Assembly (NCBI GenBank): GCA_013306675.1
Contig: JABLUY010000120.1
Location: forward strand, 46,161-110,160
DNA from: Thraustochytrium sp. TN22
Lineage: Eukaryota > Sar > Bigyra > Thraustochytrida > Thraustochytriidae
DNA length: 64,000 bases
Direction of reading: 5' to 3'
The notes beneath the pieces were generated by a model that ran no database searches, was not told the origin of the DNA, and saw nothing but the letters and a program-made list of their open reading frames with translations. This document shows, piece after piece, positions 36,421 to 46,468 of this stretch. Positions within the stretch are counted from its first letter, which is position 1. Each line of letters starts with the position of its first letter. The position numbers were made by a program, and so were the translations under genes.

Positions 36421-36616
36421 GATGTCCGAGTTGCGCGGCCAGAGATGCCTTAGGAGGGGATTCCGCAAGTTGATGCTGCCGCCATTACTCCTTGTCTCGC
36501 TCTCTCTATCTCTGATGCTAGCATGGTACGACATTCCATCCTGTGCGTATATACATTGACTGATTGCTTTCTATCTTTTCGGGACCGGTGTGGCCTTTGC
36601 TCATCACCTCTCTAAG

Positions 36617-38263
36617 TTAGGGCTTCTTGCTCACGAGGATCGGAAGGATTTCGGAGCGACGATTGATCGTAGTGACGCCACCGGCCGAACCGATCGATGT
36701 GCCACGCTGGTTAGTGACCGGCTGGGGCGTGCACAGGCACTCGATGACGCTCGCATTGACGGTGTCGGCGAGCTCGAAGGTCTGGAGCGAGACGATGTCG
36801 GTCGTGGCCTTGCACGGGCAGGCGTCGAGAGCAGCCTCCGCGGCGCCCAGGACGTCAGTAGTCAGCTCGAGGAGGTGGTCGTGGAGCGCGAGGAAGTCAG
36901 CGTCGACCATCTCGCGGCCGAGCTCCAGCGAGAAGCGCATGTGCTCCACCGGCGACACCCGGTCCGGGTGCAGGAACTCGGCCAGCATGCGCAGCTCGAG
37001 CTCGCGGCCACTCGGATACAGCTTGGCGTCCGTGAGCAGGCTGGCCTCACCGGGCGCGACGACGAAGCGGCCGTCGACGATGTCGCCGCCGAAGAACTTG
37101 CTCGTGCCAGTGGCTTGCATGAAGGAGCGCGAGGACTGGAGGACGTCGCGCTGGAAGCCCGACGTGCAAAAGCTGCTGTCAAAGCTGGCTCCAGCGCCAA
37201 AGCCGAGGAAACCGGCCTCCCCCGACACGGAGGTCTCCAGGCAGCCGCCGAGTTCGAGCTCCGTCAGCTGCGAAGCATCCACCGTCTTTGCGTCGAAGAG
37301 GTTGCGCACACGATAGTAGCCGCCGAAAAGGCCGCGCGTCGGCACGAACTGGCCGTAGCCACGCAGGATAGCGAGGCCATCCGCCTCGGTGAAGCCGTCA
37401 CGCAGGTACGTTACGAGGAGGCTGCGGAAGGGCGCGCTGAAGGTCGCGAAGTGGCGCCGCTGGTCGAAGTTCGCAATGGAGACCTCCGCCACAGACTTGA
37501 CGCCCATGGTCTCAGCGACGACGCTCGTTGCGCTCTCGGCGCCCTTCTGCTGCAGCATGGTGCTCAGATCGAGGCTCGCCTTGGCCGAGACCTTGGCGGA
37601 AGCCTTGACCAGCTTGCCCAGAATCCCGCCTTTGGCCTTGGCGGAGACCCGGATAGACCCCGAAATGTCCAGACCGCGCTCCTTGACAAAGCTGCTCGTG
37701 CGGCTGGACTCGGTACGCAGCTCGTTGCCCACGCCGATGTTGTCCGTGAAAATCTGGTACATGTTGGTGCCGCAGCCGTCCGCCAGCAGGTCGAAGGGGC
37801 GGTCCTTGAAGTCGCCCGATACGATGTCCATGCCCTGCGGCGAGTTGCCTTGGCCCACCAGCACGTCCTGGATCGCCTCCGTAAAGTCGCACTCGTTGTC
37901 CGTGTTGTGGTTCTGCGTCATGGTGAAGTACACGTCCATGGTCGTCTCCCCGCTCTGACCGTCCGCCGCGCAGTCACTGAGCGAGAGCCTGGCCGCCGAC
38001 GGCGGCTCGGTGCCGAGGCACAGGCAGCGCTCCGCCTGGACGCCGTAGAAGCCGCCCAGGCAGGCCTTGCTGCACGTCTCTGGCCCCGCTGCGCGATCCT
38101 TGGTGCGCTCTACCACGCGCTCTTCGAGCGGAAAGCACCCGAAGAACGCGTCATTGTTCGCCTGGCTGACGCTTGTGCTAGTGACCGCCAGCTTGCGTGC
38201 GCCCAGACGCGCCTCCGTCGTCGCGGCGAGCGCTAGCATCAACACTAACGCGATGGCTCTCAT
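36617..38263 (-). CDS. Secreted WSC-MACPF-like protein, copy A
   Basis: 548 residues from the ATG at 38263. A signal peptide (ALVLMLALAATTEA) is followed by a WSC-like Cys domain (GCFPLEE, CSKACLGGFYG, CLCLG; about residues 42-95), then a domain of the MACPF/perforin type: the signature reads GYGQFVPTRGLFGGYY, where the family has YGTHxxxxxxxGG. The last ~130 residues are Cys-containing. MACPF proteins insert into membranes as oligomeric pores in defence or attack, but the signature here is altered (no His), so pore formation is unproven. WSC domains bind wall glycans. Convergent with the Zn2Cys6 gene; nearly identical to copy B. Confidence 0.72.
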   Translation of the reverse strand: MRAIALVLMLALAATTEARLGARKLAVTSTSVSQANNDAFFGCFPLEERVVERTKDRAAGPETCSKACLGGFYGVQAERCLCLGTEPPSAARLSLSDCAADGQSGETTMDVYFTMTQNHNTDNECDFTEAIQDVLVGQGNSPQGMDIVSGDFKDRPFDLLADGCGTNMYQIFTDNIGVGNELRTESSRTSSFVKERGLDISGSIRVSAKAKGGILGKLVKASAKVSAKASLDLSTMLQQKGAESATSVVAETMGVKSVAEVSIANFDQRRHFATFSAPFRSLLVTYLRDGFTEADGLAILRGYGQFVPTRGLFGGYYRVRNLFDAKTVDASQLTELELGGCLETSVSGEAGFLGFGAGASFDSSFCTSGFQRDVLQSSRSFMQATGTSKFFGGDIVDGRFVVAPGEASLLTDAKLYPSGRELELRMLAEFLHPDRVSPVEHMRFSLELGREMVDADFLALHDHLLELTTDVLGAAEAALDACPCKATTDIVSLQTFELADTVNASVIECLCTPQPVTNQRGTSIGSAGGVTTINRRSEILPILVSKKP

Positions 38264-38890
38264 GGTTCTCTTGCGCCTGACAATGCGAGCTCAAAGGAAG
38301 CTTGGCGAGCTGGAGCTTGCTTGGTGGTTGGCGGGTGAGTGACTAGAGAGCGAGCGTGCTTGCGGGTTTGATGCGCAGAGTGCGCCCGTCGCCCCGCCAT
38401 CGCCCGCCACCGTGCCGAGCCAGTGCCGGCCGATGAGGCGCCCGGCCCGGAGTGGGGCCCCACCAGCGCTGGCTGAGGGCCCGCTAGTACTTCCTGTGGG
38501 GAAGGACTGGGGAAGCTGGCACCTGGCTCTCGGCAGCCGGTGACCGACGCTCAAAAATACCAAAAGGCCAAAAGGAGGAAAGGGAAGGAGAGCCCCAGGG
38601 CTCGTCGTCCGATGCCGCGGGCATGGATAAGTTCAGACCATTGCTCAAGTAAGTTACCACGAGGGCTGCCACGGCCTGGGCCGGGCAGCGGCCTGTATGA
38701 TGCAAGGAGGTGCGGCCGGGTCGAGTCAGCCAGAGATCGGCGCTGCTGTGACGAAGTCTCAGAACAAAGTTTCAGTCTTTCGATGGTCTCTTTCGTCTTG
38801 GCGGCTTGCACAATGCAAGACCCTACTACGAGCTGCGAGCCAGTAAGCCTGGAAGAGTGAGCCGGCCCGAACATCAGCGCAGAGACTTCG
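38264..38890. other. Upstream region of WSC-MACPF copy A (duplicated)
   Basis: About 630 bases shared with 41442-42197, with small indels. A 44-bp block near 41595-41640 exists only in the B copy, and 7 bases (in CAAGTAAGTTACC) exist only in the A copy near 38648. The conserved part presumably includes the promoter of each MACPF gene. Confidence 0.6.
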
Positions 38891-39505
38891 TTAGCGCTTG
38901 GGCGACTTGCCGGGCGCCTCGGGCAGTGGCATGCTGTCGTCGATGGGCTCATTTGCAACGAGGGGAAACATGGGTCGGACAAGGGCGCGCCAGGCATCGG
39001 CGGCCTCGGCGACCTTGGCGCGGTCCGAGTGGACAAAGTTCCAGAATATATGGCGCGGCTCCTGCAGCGGCAGTCCGCCGAAGACGACGATGCGCGCCGG
39101 CTCGAGCGCCTTGACGGCAATGTACGCAGGTTCGGTGGCAGAGGCAAGGCCGGCGTCCGGCCCGAGGTTGTCATAGACCGTGCTCTCGCCGAGGTCGAGC
39201 ACATAACGTTCTGCGCCGGCCTCGACACGGCCCTTGAGCGCGTAGAGGCACGCCTCGTGGCCCGGCGCAAGCGGGACGCTGAGCGAGGCACCGACCGGGA
39301 GCTTGAGATCGAGCATGAAGATGGGCCAGTGCTCCGGGATGGAGGTGACGGCGAGGCCGGCGAGACTTCCAAGGCCGAGGCGCGCCTGCGCACCGCCCTG
39401 CGCGCGTCCATGGTCTCGGCGGAGTGGAAGAAGGCCGGATCCATGTTCTCCTTGTCCTTGGGCAGCGCCACCCAGAGTTGCGTGCCTTTTAAAGCACGAG
39501 CGGAC
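38891..39505 (-). pseudogene. Truncated, frameshifted pirin fragment from the OsmC-pirin gene
   Basis: Read on the minus strand this matches the last ~210 codons of the OsmC-pirin gene (42198-42830), ending with the same EAPGKSPKR tail. It starts abruptly inside the coding sequence and has a net 16-bp loss near 39408-39416 that breaks the frame between the [14 protein letters not shown] part and the [13 protein letters not shown] part. No OsmC domain or start codon of its own is present. An ATG at 39532 would read out-of-frame sequence first, so translation is unlikely to matter. Confidence 0.85.
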
Positions 39506-39522
39506 CATAGCCAGTGCACCAT

Positions 39523-39598
39523 GGGCCCTCATGACGGCAATTCAGATCAGTGCCGGTCCTGCGCCGTCGACTCTTTGCCCCCGGGCCCGGACGAGTAA
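39523..39598 (+). pseudogene. C-terminal fragment of the Zn2Cys6 gene at the duplication junction
   Basis: Matches the last ~25 codons of the Zn2Cys6 gene (36346-36420), ending SLPPGPDE and a stop, versus DLLPPGPDE in the intact gene. It is a by-product of the tandem duplication. Confidence 0.85.
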
Positions 39599-39794
39599 GA
39601 TGTCCGAGTTGCGCGGCCAGAGATGCCTCAGGATTGGATCCTGCAAGTTGATGCTGCTGCCATCACTCCTTGTCTCGCTCCCTCTATCTCTGATGCTAGC
39701 ATTGTACGACATTCCATTCTGTGCGTATATACATTGACTGATTGCTTTCTATCTTTTCGGGACCGGTGTGGCCTTTGCTCATCACCTCTCCAAG

Positions 39795-41441
39795 TTAGGG
39801 CTTCTTGCTCACGAGAACCGGCACGCGGGCGGGGCGACGCGCGATCGCAGTGAAGCCACCGGGCGAAGCGGTCGATTTGGCGATCTGGCCAGTGACCGGC
39901 TGGGGCGTGCACAGGCACTCGATGACGCTCGCATTGACGGTGTCGGCGAGCTCGAAGGTCTGGAGCGAGACGATGTCGGTCGTGGCCTTGCACGGGCAGG
40001 CGTCGAGAGCAGCCTCCGCGGCGCCCAGCACGTCAGTAGTCAGCTCGAGGAGGTGGTCGTGGAGCGCGAGGAAGTCAGCGTCGACCATCTCGCGGCCGAG
40101 CTCCAGCGAGAAGCGCATGTGCTCCACCGGCGACACCCGGTCCGGGTGCAGGAACTCGGCCAGCATGCGCAGCTCGAGCTCGCGGCCACTCGGATACAGC
40201 TTGGCGTCCGTGAGCAGGCTGGCCTCACCGGGCGCGACAACGAAGCGGCCGTCGACGATGTCGCCGCCGAAGAACTTGCTCGTGCCAGTAGCTTGCATGA
40301 AGGAGCGCGAGAACTGGAGGACGTCGCGCTGGAAGCCCGACGTGCAAAAGCTGCTGTCAAAGCTGGCTCCAGCGCCAAAGCCGAGGAAACCGGCCTCCCC
40401 CGACACGGAGGTCTCCAGGCAGCCGCCGAGTTCGAGCTCCGTCAGCTGCGAAGCATCCACCGTCTTTGCGTCGAAGAGGTTGCGCACACGATAGTAGCCG
40501 CCGAAAAGGCCGCGCGTCGGCACGAACTGGCCGTAGCCACGCAGGATAGCGAGGCCATCCGCCTCGGTGAAGCCGTCACGCAGGTACGTTACGAGGAGGC
40601 TGCGGAAGGGCGCGCTGAAGGTCGCGAAGTGGCGCCGCTGGTCGAAGTTCGCAATGGACACCTCCGCCACAGACTTGACGCCCATGGTCTCAGCGACGAC
40701 GCTCGTTGCGCTCTCGGCGCCCTTCTGCTGCAGCATGGTGCTCAGCTCGAGGCTCGCCTTGGCCGAGACCTTGGCGGAAGCCTTGATCAGCTTGCCCAGA
40801 ATCCCGCCTTTGGCCTTGGCGGAGACCCGGATAGACCCCGAAATGTCCAGACCGCGCTCCTTGACAAAGCTGCTCGTGCGGCTGGACTCGGTACGCAGCT
40901 CGTTGCCCACGCCGATGTTGTCCGTGAAAATCTGGTACATGTTGGTGCCGCAGCCGTCCGCCAGCAGGTCGAAGGGGCGGTCCTTGAAGTCGCCCGATAC
41001 GATGTCCATGCCCTGCGGCGAGTTGCCTTGGCCCACAAGCACGTCCTGGATCGCCTCCGTGAAGTCGCACTCGTTGTCCGTGTTGTGGTTCTGCGTCATG
41101 GTGAAGTACACGTCCATGGTCGTCTCCCCGCTCTGACCGTCCGCCGCGCAGTCACTGAACGAGAGCCTGGCCGCCGACGGCGGCTCGGTGCCGAGGCACA
41201 GGCAGCGCTCCGCCTGGACGCCGTAGAAGCCGCCCAGGCAGGCCTTGCTGCACGTCTCTGGCCCCGCTGCACGATCCTTGGTGCGCTCCACCAGGCGCTC
41301 TTCGAGCGGAAAGCACCCGAAGAACGCGTCACTATTCGCCTGGCTGACGCTTGTGCTAGTGACCGCCAGCTTGCGTGCGCCCAGACGCGCCTCCGTCGTC
41401 GCGGCGAACGCTAGCATCAACACTAACGCGATGGCTCTCAT
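39795..41441 (-). CDS. Secreted WSC-MACPF-like protein, copy B
   Basis: 548 residues from the ATG at 41441, same length as copy A and nearly identical apart from scattered changes (for example LVK/LIK, DLS/ELS). It has the same signal peptide, WSC-like domain and altered MACPF signature. The exception is a ~25-residue patch just before the last LVSKKP, where A and B differ at most positions (RGTSIGSAGG versus IAKSTASPGG). The rest of the 3' coding and the 3' flank are conserved. Likely role as for copy A; both copies look intact. It lies between the duplication junction and OsmC-pirin. Confidence 0.72.
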   Translation of the reverse strand: MRAIALVLMLAFAATTEARLGARKLAVTSTSVSQANSDAFFGCFPLEERLVERTKDRAAGPETCSKACLGGFYGVQAERCLCLGTEPPSAARLSFSDCAADGQSGETTMDVYFTMTQNHNTDNECDFTEAIQDVLVGQGNSPQGMDIVSGDFKDRPFDLLADGCGTNMYQIFTDNIGVGNELRTESSRTSSFVKERGLDISGSIRVSAKAKGGILGKLIKASAKVSAKASLELSTMLQQKGAESATSVVAETMGVKSVAEVSIANFDQRRHFATFSAPFRSLLVTYLRDGFTEADGLAILRGYGQFVPTRGLFGGYYRVRNLFDAKTVDASQLTELELGGCLETSVSGEAGFLGFGAGASFDSSFCTSGFQRDVLQFSRSFMQATGTSKFFGGDIVDGRFVVAPGEASLLTDAKLYPSGRELELRMLAEFLHPDRVSPVEHMRFSLELGREMVDADFLALHDHLLELTTDVLGAAEAALDACPCKATTDIVSLQTFELADTVNASVIECLCTPQPVTGQIAKSTASPGGFTAIARRPARVPVLVSKKP

Positions 41442-42197
41442 GGTTCTCTTGCGCCTGACAATGCGAGCTCAAAGGAAGCTTGGCGAGCTGGAGCTTGCTT
41501 GGTGGTTGGCGGGTGAGTGACTAGAGAGCGAGCGAGCTTGCGGGTTTGATGCGCAGAGTGCGCCCGTCGCCCCGCCATCGCCCGCCACCGTGCGATGGGG
41601 CTCCCCATCGTCATGTTCCTCCTGCCAGCCCGCCAGGCCGAGCCAGTGCCGGCCGATGAGGCGCCCGGCTCGAAGTGGGATCCCACCAGCGCTGGCTGAG
41701 GGCCCGCTAGTACTTCCTGTGGGGAAGCCGGCACCTGGCTCCCGGCAGCCGGTGACCGACGCTCAAAAATACCAAAAGGCCCAAAGGAGGAAAGGGAAGG
41801 AGAGCCCGGCGAGCGACAGAGAGCCCTAGGGCTCGTCGTCCGATGCCGCGGGCACGGATGAGTTCAGACCATTGCTCAAGTACCACGAGGGCTGCCACGG
41901 CCTGGGCCGGGCAGCGGCTTGTGTGATGCAAGGAGGCGCGGCCGGGCCGAGTCAGCCAGAGATCGGCGCTGCTGTGACGAAGTCTCAGAACAAAGTTTCA
42001 GTCTTTCGATGGTCTCTTTCGTCTCGGCGGCTTGCACAACGCAAGAGGGCGCAGGTGCGGCGGCAGCGGTGCGCCATAGCCAGTGCAGCCTCAGCCATCA
42101 TAAACGCGCATGTGGCAGATCGGTGTACTCTACTCCAAGCTGCGAGCCAGTGAGCTTGGAAGGGTGAGCCGGCCCGAACATCAGCGCGGAGATTTCG

Positions 42198-43862
42198 TTA
42201 GCGCTTGGGCGACTTGCCGGGCGCCTCGGGCAGTAGCATGCTGTCGTCGTTGGGCTCATTTGCAACGAGGGGAAACATGGATCGGTCAAGGGCGCGCCAG
42301 GCATCGGCGGCCTCGGCGACCTTGGCGCGGTCCGAGTGGACAAAGTTCCAGAATATATGGCGCGGCTCCGGCAGCGGCAGTCCGCCGAAGACGATGATGC
42401 GCGCCGGCTCGAGCGCCTTGACGGCAATGTACGCAGGTTCGGCGGCAGAGGCCGGGCCGGCGTCCGGCCCGAGGTTGTCATAGACCGTGCTCTCGCCGAG
42501 GTCGAGCACAGAACGTTCTGCGCCGGCCTCGACACGGCCCTTAAGCGCGTAGACGCACGCCTCGTGGCCCGGCGCAAGCGGGACGCTGAGCGAGGCACCG
42601 ACCGGGAGCTTGAGATCGAGCATGAAGATGGGCCAGTGCTCCGGGATGGAGGTGACGGCGAGGCCGGCGAGACTGCCAAAGACAAGGCGCGCCTGCGCAC
42701 CGCCCTGCGCACGCAGGGCGGCAGCCGCGTCAACGGTCTCGGCGGAGTGGAAGAAGGCCGGATCCATGTTCTCCTTGTCCTTGGGCAGCGCCACCCAGAG
42801 TTGCACGCCTTCAAGCACGGGTGGACCACGGTAGTGGTCGAGCGCCTCGATGCCGCGCTCGCTGTGCACGACGCCGCGGCCGGCGACCATGTAGTTGACC
42901 TCGCCCGGGTAAATGATCTGGTCGGCGCCCGTACTATCGCGGTGGATGATGGCGCCGCTGGTGAGGTAGGTGAGCGTGGCCAGCGCAATGTGCGGGTGTG
43001 GGCCGACGTCCATGGGCTTTTGCTGCCCGTCGCCGGGCCCCACGTTGGTCGGGCCGAAGTGGTCCAGGAAGACGATGGGCCCGACGGAGCGCTTCTTGCG
43101 GAAGGGCAGCAGGCGGCGCACAATGTTGCCGCCGGAGGCCTCGCCCGGAATCAGCGACCCGACGCGCGTCGGCACGTGCATGAGCAACTTGGCCTGGGCC
43201 TCGCCGGCCTGCTTTGGGTCAGCCTCCTCCTTGAGCGTGGTGGTGACGACGCTGGTGGACTCGAGCGTCTTGTGCACTGGACATAGGTTGGCGATACGCA
43301 GCAAGTTGGCACGGTCCGCGTCCGTGAGCGCGTCGCCGTGCAGCGTGATGTTGCGGTCGATCTTATCGATTTTGGCGTTCTTGCTGCGGCTAGTGGCGTA
43401 CTCGGCCTGCTCCGAGGCGCAGGCCTCGCAATCCTTGACGTAAATCTTGGCGTGCTCCAGCTCCACGCTCACGCCCTCTAGCGGCAGTTTCTTGCGGTCC
43501 GCGTACATGCGCAGCGTCATGGCCGTGCAGGCGCCCAGCGCCGACAGCAACAGGTCGTACGGCGAGGGGCCCTGGTCAAGGCCGCCCACCTGCTCCGGCT
43601 CATCCGCCACCAGCGTGTGCCGGCCCACCTTGATGCGCGAGTAGAACTGCGATCGCGTCGTCTCCGCGCCGCCCTCGTCCTCCTCCGGGCCCCACCCCTC
43701 GTAGCGTCCCTGCCGCACCGTCACCGACAGCGCGCGCGCCGTCCCTGCGCTCCGGGGCCGCCACATCCAAAACCCCGGCCGCCCTGCCGCCCGCCGCGCC
43801 GTCGCCAGCGGCGAGTGCATGGCCGTGGCCATGGCCATGGGCACCGGCACGAGCATGGGCAT
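42198..43862 (-). CDS. OsmC-pirin fusion protein
   Basis: 554 residues from the ATG at 43862. The N-terminal ~45 residues are Met/Ala/Arg-rich and could be a mitochondrial targeting peptide. Residues ~55-215 are an OsmC-type peroxiredoxin-like domain, with both Cys kept (ALGAC at 112, NLCPVHK at 194). Residues ~225-554 are pirin, with GPHPH (two His), GVVHSE (His and Glu) supplying the four metal ligands of the cupin. OsmC reduces organic hydroperoxides; pirin is an iron-dependent quercetinase or redox-sensing co-regulator. The fusion suggests a redox-sensing enzyme. Its 3' part was duplicated into 38891-39505. Confidence 0.88.
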   Translation of the reverse strand: MPMLVPVPMAMATAMHSPLATARRAAGRPGFWMWRPRSAGTARALSVTVRQGRYEGWGPEEDEGGAETTRSQFYSRIKVGRHTLVADEPEQVGGLDQGPSPYDLLLSALGACTAMTLRMYADRKKLPLEGVSVELEHAKIYVKDCEACASEQAEYATSRSKNAKIDKIDRNITLHGDALTDADRANLLRIANLCPVHKTLESTSVVTTTLKEEADPKQAGEAQAKLLMHVPTRVGSLIPGEASGGNIVRRLLPFRKKRSVGPIVFLDHFGPTNVGPGDGQQKPMDVGPHPHIALATLTYLTSGAIIHRDSTGADQIIYPGEVNYMVAGRGVVHSERGIEALDHYRGPPVLEGVQLWVALPKDKENMDPAFFHSAETVDAAAALRAQGGAQARLVFGSLAGLAVTSIPEHWPIFMLDLKLPVGASLSVPLAPGHEACVYALKGRVEAGAERSVLDLGESTVYDNLGPDAGPASAAEPAYIAVKALEPARIIVFGGLPLPEPRHIFWNFVHSDRAKVAEAADAWRALDRSMFPLVANEPNDDSMLLPEAPGKSPKR

Positions 43863-45682
43863 GGACACGTACGTACGCGCGGGCTCCGCCGCCGCGCGCT
43901 TCCGCGCACCGATTCCGATTCTACGTTTGCTTTGTTTGCTTTGCTTTCTCGCCGGTTCTGTGTGTCGCGAATCCTGCGCTCCCCGCGTTACCGGCCCGTT
44001 TTACGACGGCGTTTTGTACGCGCCTGGCGGGGGCGGGTGTGTGCGCGCACCTGGGGGGCAGGCGGGGCACGGCGGCGATGTCGTGGCCAGAGGCGGAACC
44101 GCGGCGAGGGGGGCCGCAGTGCGCAGAACGTGCGCGATGCACCCTCCCCAGCGCTGCTGGACAAGCGCGAGGACGTGGCGGGCGAGGACGACATGCGACG
44201 ACATGAGGACGAGGAGGTCGAGCTCGATCCGAGTCAGTCATCGAGGAGCCCAAGCTGCTCCGAGCCTACTAGCTAGCTAGCTCTAGAGCGACAGCAAGAG
44301 CGGGGAAAGCTCGGCTGGCTCGCCGCCTGTCGAGAGCGGTCCCACGCTGGTGGCGTGGCTGGCAGCATGCGGCGGCCCGCAGCGGCCGGGTCAAGAAGCG
44401 GCGCGCGTTGCATGGGTCGCCGAGCTCCTGCAAGAAGGCAAGCAAGAGTGCCGCCGCCACGGCCACGTCGCGGCGGTCGTGCTCGCGCTCGCGGTCGAGC
44501 GGAGGCCGGCCGGCCACTGGCAGCTGGCCGCGGCGCGGCGCGGCGCCCGGCCGTCGCGCGAGGCGCAACTTGAAGGCGGGCGGGCGGTCGCGAGGGCGCG
44601 AGAGTGCGCGCTGCCCGCGCTTCTTCCAGTCGAGACGAGCGCGCCGCGCCGGGCCTCCCAGTCAAGCTGACCCCCCCCTGCCCGATCCTCGCCGCGCCTC
44701 GCCGCGCCTCGCCTCGCCTCGCCTCCCTCCGCTCGCCCGGCCGGCCTTGCGCCTGGCCCTTGGCGCCTGGCGCTCGCCGCCCCCTGCGCTGTCGCCCGCC
44801 GCCGCCTGGTGCTCCCGCTTCGCCTCGCGCGCCCTTCCCTCCCCGTCAGCCAGCCCGCCAGCCCGCCGCAGCCGCTCCTGCACAAGCGCAGCGCCGCCTT
44901 GGCCATGCCATGGCCGGCCGGCGTGCGCCCTTGCGCCCTCGGGCTCCTGGTGGTCTCCTCGCCCTCCGCCGCGCCGCGCCGCGCGGCGCGGCGCGGGGGC
45001 CGCGCGGCGGCCGCGCGGCCCGCCCGCGCGCCGCCGCTCTGCCCGCCGCCGCTGCAGCGGGCGAGGCGAGGCGAGGCGGGCGCGCGGGCGAGGCAGAGGC
45101 CAACGAGCGCGGCTGGCCCTGCACAGGCTGCCAGTGCAGGCGGCCGCCTCGGCGGCCGCCAACAAAAATTTCGAAAAATCCGAGTTGGTTGAGGCAGCCG
45201 CCGCGAGCAGCCTGCGGGCGGGCGCGCGCGCCGGCGGCCGCGCGGCGTGGCGTGGCGCGCGCGGCGCGGCAGCGCGGCCAGCGCCGGCGGCGCTCGAGGG
45301 AGGGAAACGGAGAGCGAGAGAAAGGCGACTGGCGGCGCATCGCAGCGCAGCGCGCAGCAGAGTTGGTTACGCGGCGAGTGAGGCCAGCGGCCAAAAGTGG
45401 AAGGTTCAAGTTGGACTTGCGCGGCGGCGGGCCAGTGGGCAGCGCGAGCTTGCAAGTGGGCGGCGGCCCTTGAGCGCGGTTGCGGCGGAGCTAGCTAGCT
45501 TGCTAGCTACTAGCAGCGGCGGCGGGCTGATCTGAGCTACTCTAGCTACTAGAGCTAGCAGGCGCAGGCCCGGGGCGAGCGAGTCGATCGGCGCGGCGGC
45601 GCGGAGGGAGGGAGGGAGGAGGCGGGCGCGCGCGGCGCGGCAGACGGGCTTCGCGGCGGCGGCGGCGCGCGCGGCGCCGGAC
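43863..45682. other. GC-rich divergent intergenic region with GCTAGC tracts
   Basis: About 1.8 kb between the divergent OsmC-pirin and CW genes. GCTAGC-type tracts occur at about 44270-44285 and 45490-45560. No conserved domain could be found in any frame. Confidence 0.5.
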
Positions 45683-45739
45683 ATGCTGCGGAGGCGCGGG
45701 CGGGGGCACGCGCGCGCGGGAGCGAGCGCGGCGGCGGGG

Positions 45740-45773
<34 letters not shown>

Positions 45774-46430
45774 GGGCGGCGGAGGCGGCGGCGGCCGCCC
45801 GCGGCAGCAGCAGCATGACGACGCTGAGACGCATGCTGCTGGCCACGGCGCAGGAGGGAGAGGGCGGCGGAGGCGCGGCGGCAGCGGCGGCGGCGGCGGC
45901 GGCGGCGCAGCCTGGAGCGCACGCGCACGCCGCGCAGGCACACGCGGCCGGCGCCAGGGCCGGCCAGCTGCTGGCCGGCGTGCCGCAGGACGGCCAGCAG
46001 GCGCTGCGCCGCAACGAGTCGGGGAGCTCGTCCGGCTCCGGCAAGCGCAAGGCGCACAAACATCACGGCGGCGCCGGCGGCGCTGCGGGGGGCGCCGGGG
46101 CGCCCCACGCTAACGGCGCGGGCGGCGAGGCGTCCACGGACGCCGGCTCGCCACCACCACCGCCGCCCCCGCCACCGCCGCCACCACCTCCGTCCATGCC
46201 GGCGGCAGCGGCGGCGGCGGCGGCGACGGCGGGGGACCCGCTCAGCCACCTGACCACGCAGCTCCATCAGACGCAGCAGGACGTGCCGTCGCGGCAGGCG
46301 CTCGACCAACCGCGGCAGCAGCTGCAGCAGCACCTCGCAAACAACAACACGCGCCACGGGGCGCACCAGCAGGGCGGCGGCCAGCACTCGCCGGCACGCA
46401 GCGGCAGCCCGGCGCCCGAGGGCTCCTCCT

Positions 46431-46468
<38 letters not shown>

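Larger units (their letters stand above)
36346..42830. repeat. Tandem duplication of ~3.2 kb (block A 36346-39505, block B 39523-42830)
   Basis: Block A and block B carry the same order: end of the Zn2Cys6 gene, 3' flank, WSC-MACPF gene, its upstream region, and the pirin end of the OsmC-pirin gene. The breakpoints lie in both flanking genes' coding sequence, leaving a pirin fragment and a Zn2Cys6 tail at the inner junction, separated by about 17 bases of filler. The outer genes stay intact. Confidence 0.88.

Noticed and set aside
36590-38236. Plus-strand frames of 548 codons opposite each WSC-MACPF gene (also 39768-41414)
   Set aside because: Same length only because they mirror the duplicated genes; the minus strand has signal peptide, WSC and MACPF features.
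38891-39532. A second functional pirin gene
   Set aside because: It starts mid-domain, lacks the metal-binding His/Glu part, and a net 16-bp loss breaks the frame relative to the intact gene.
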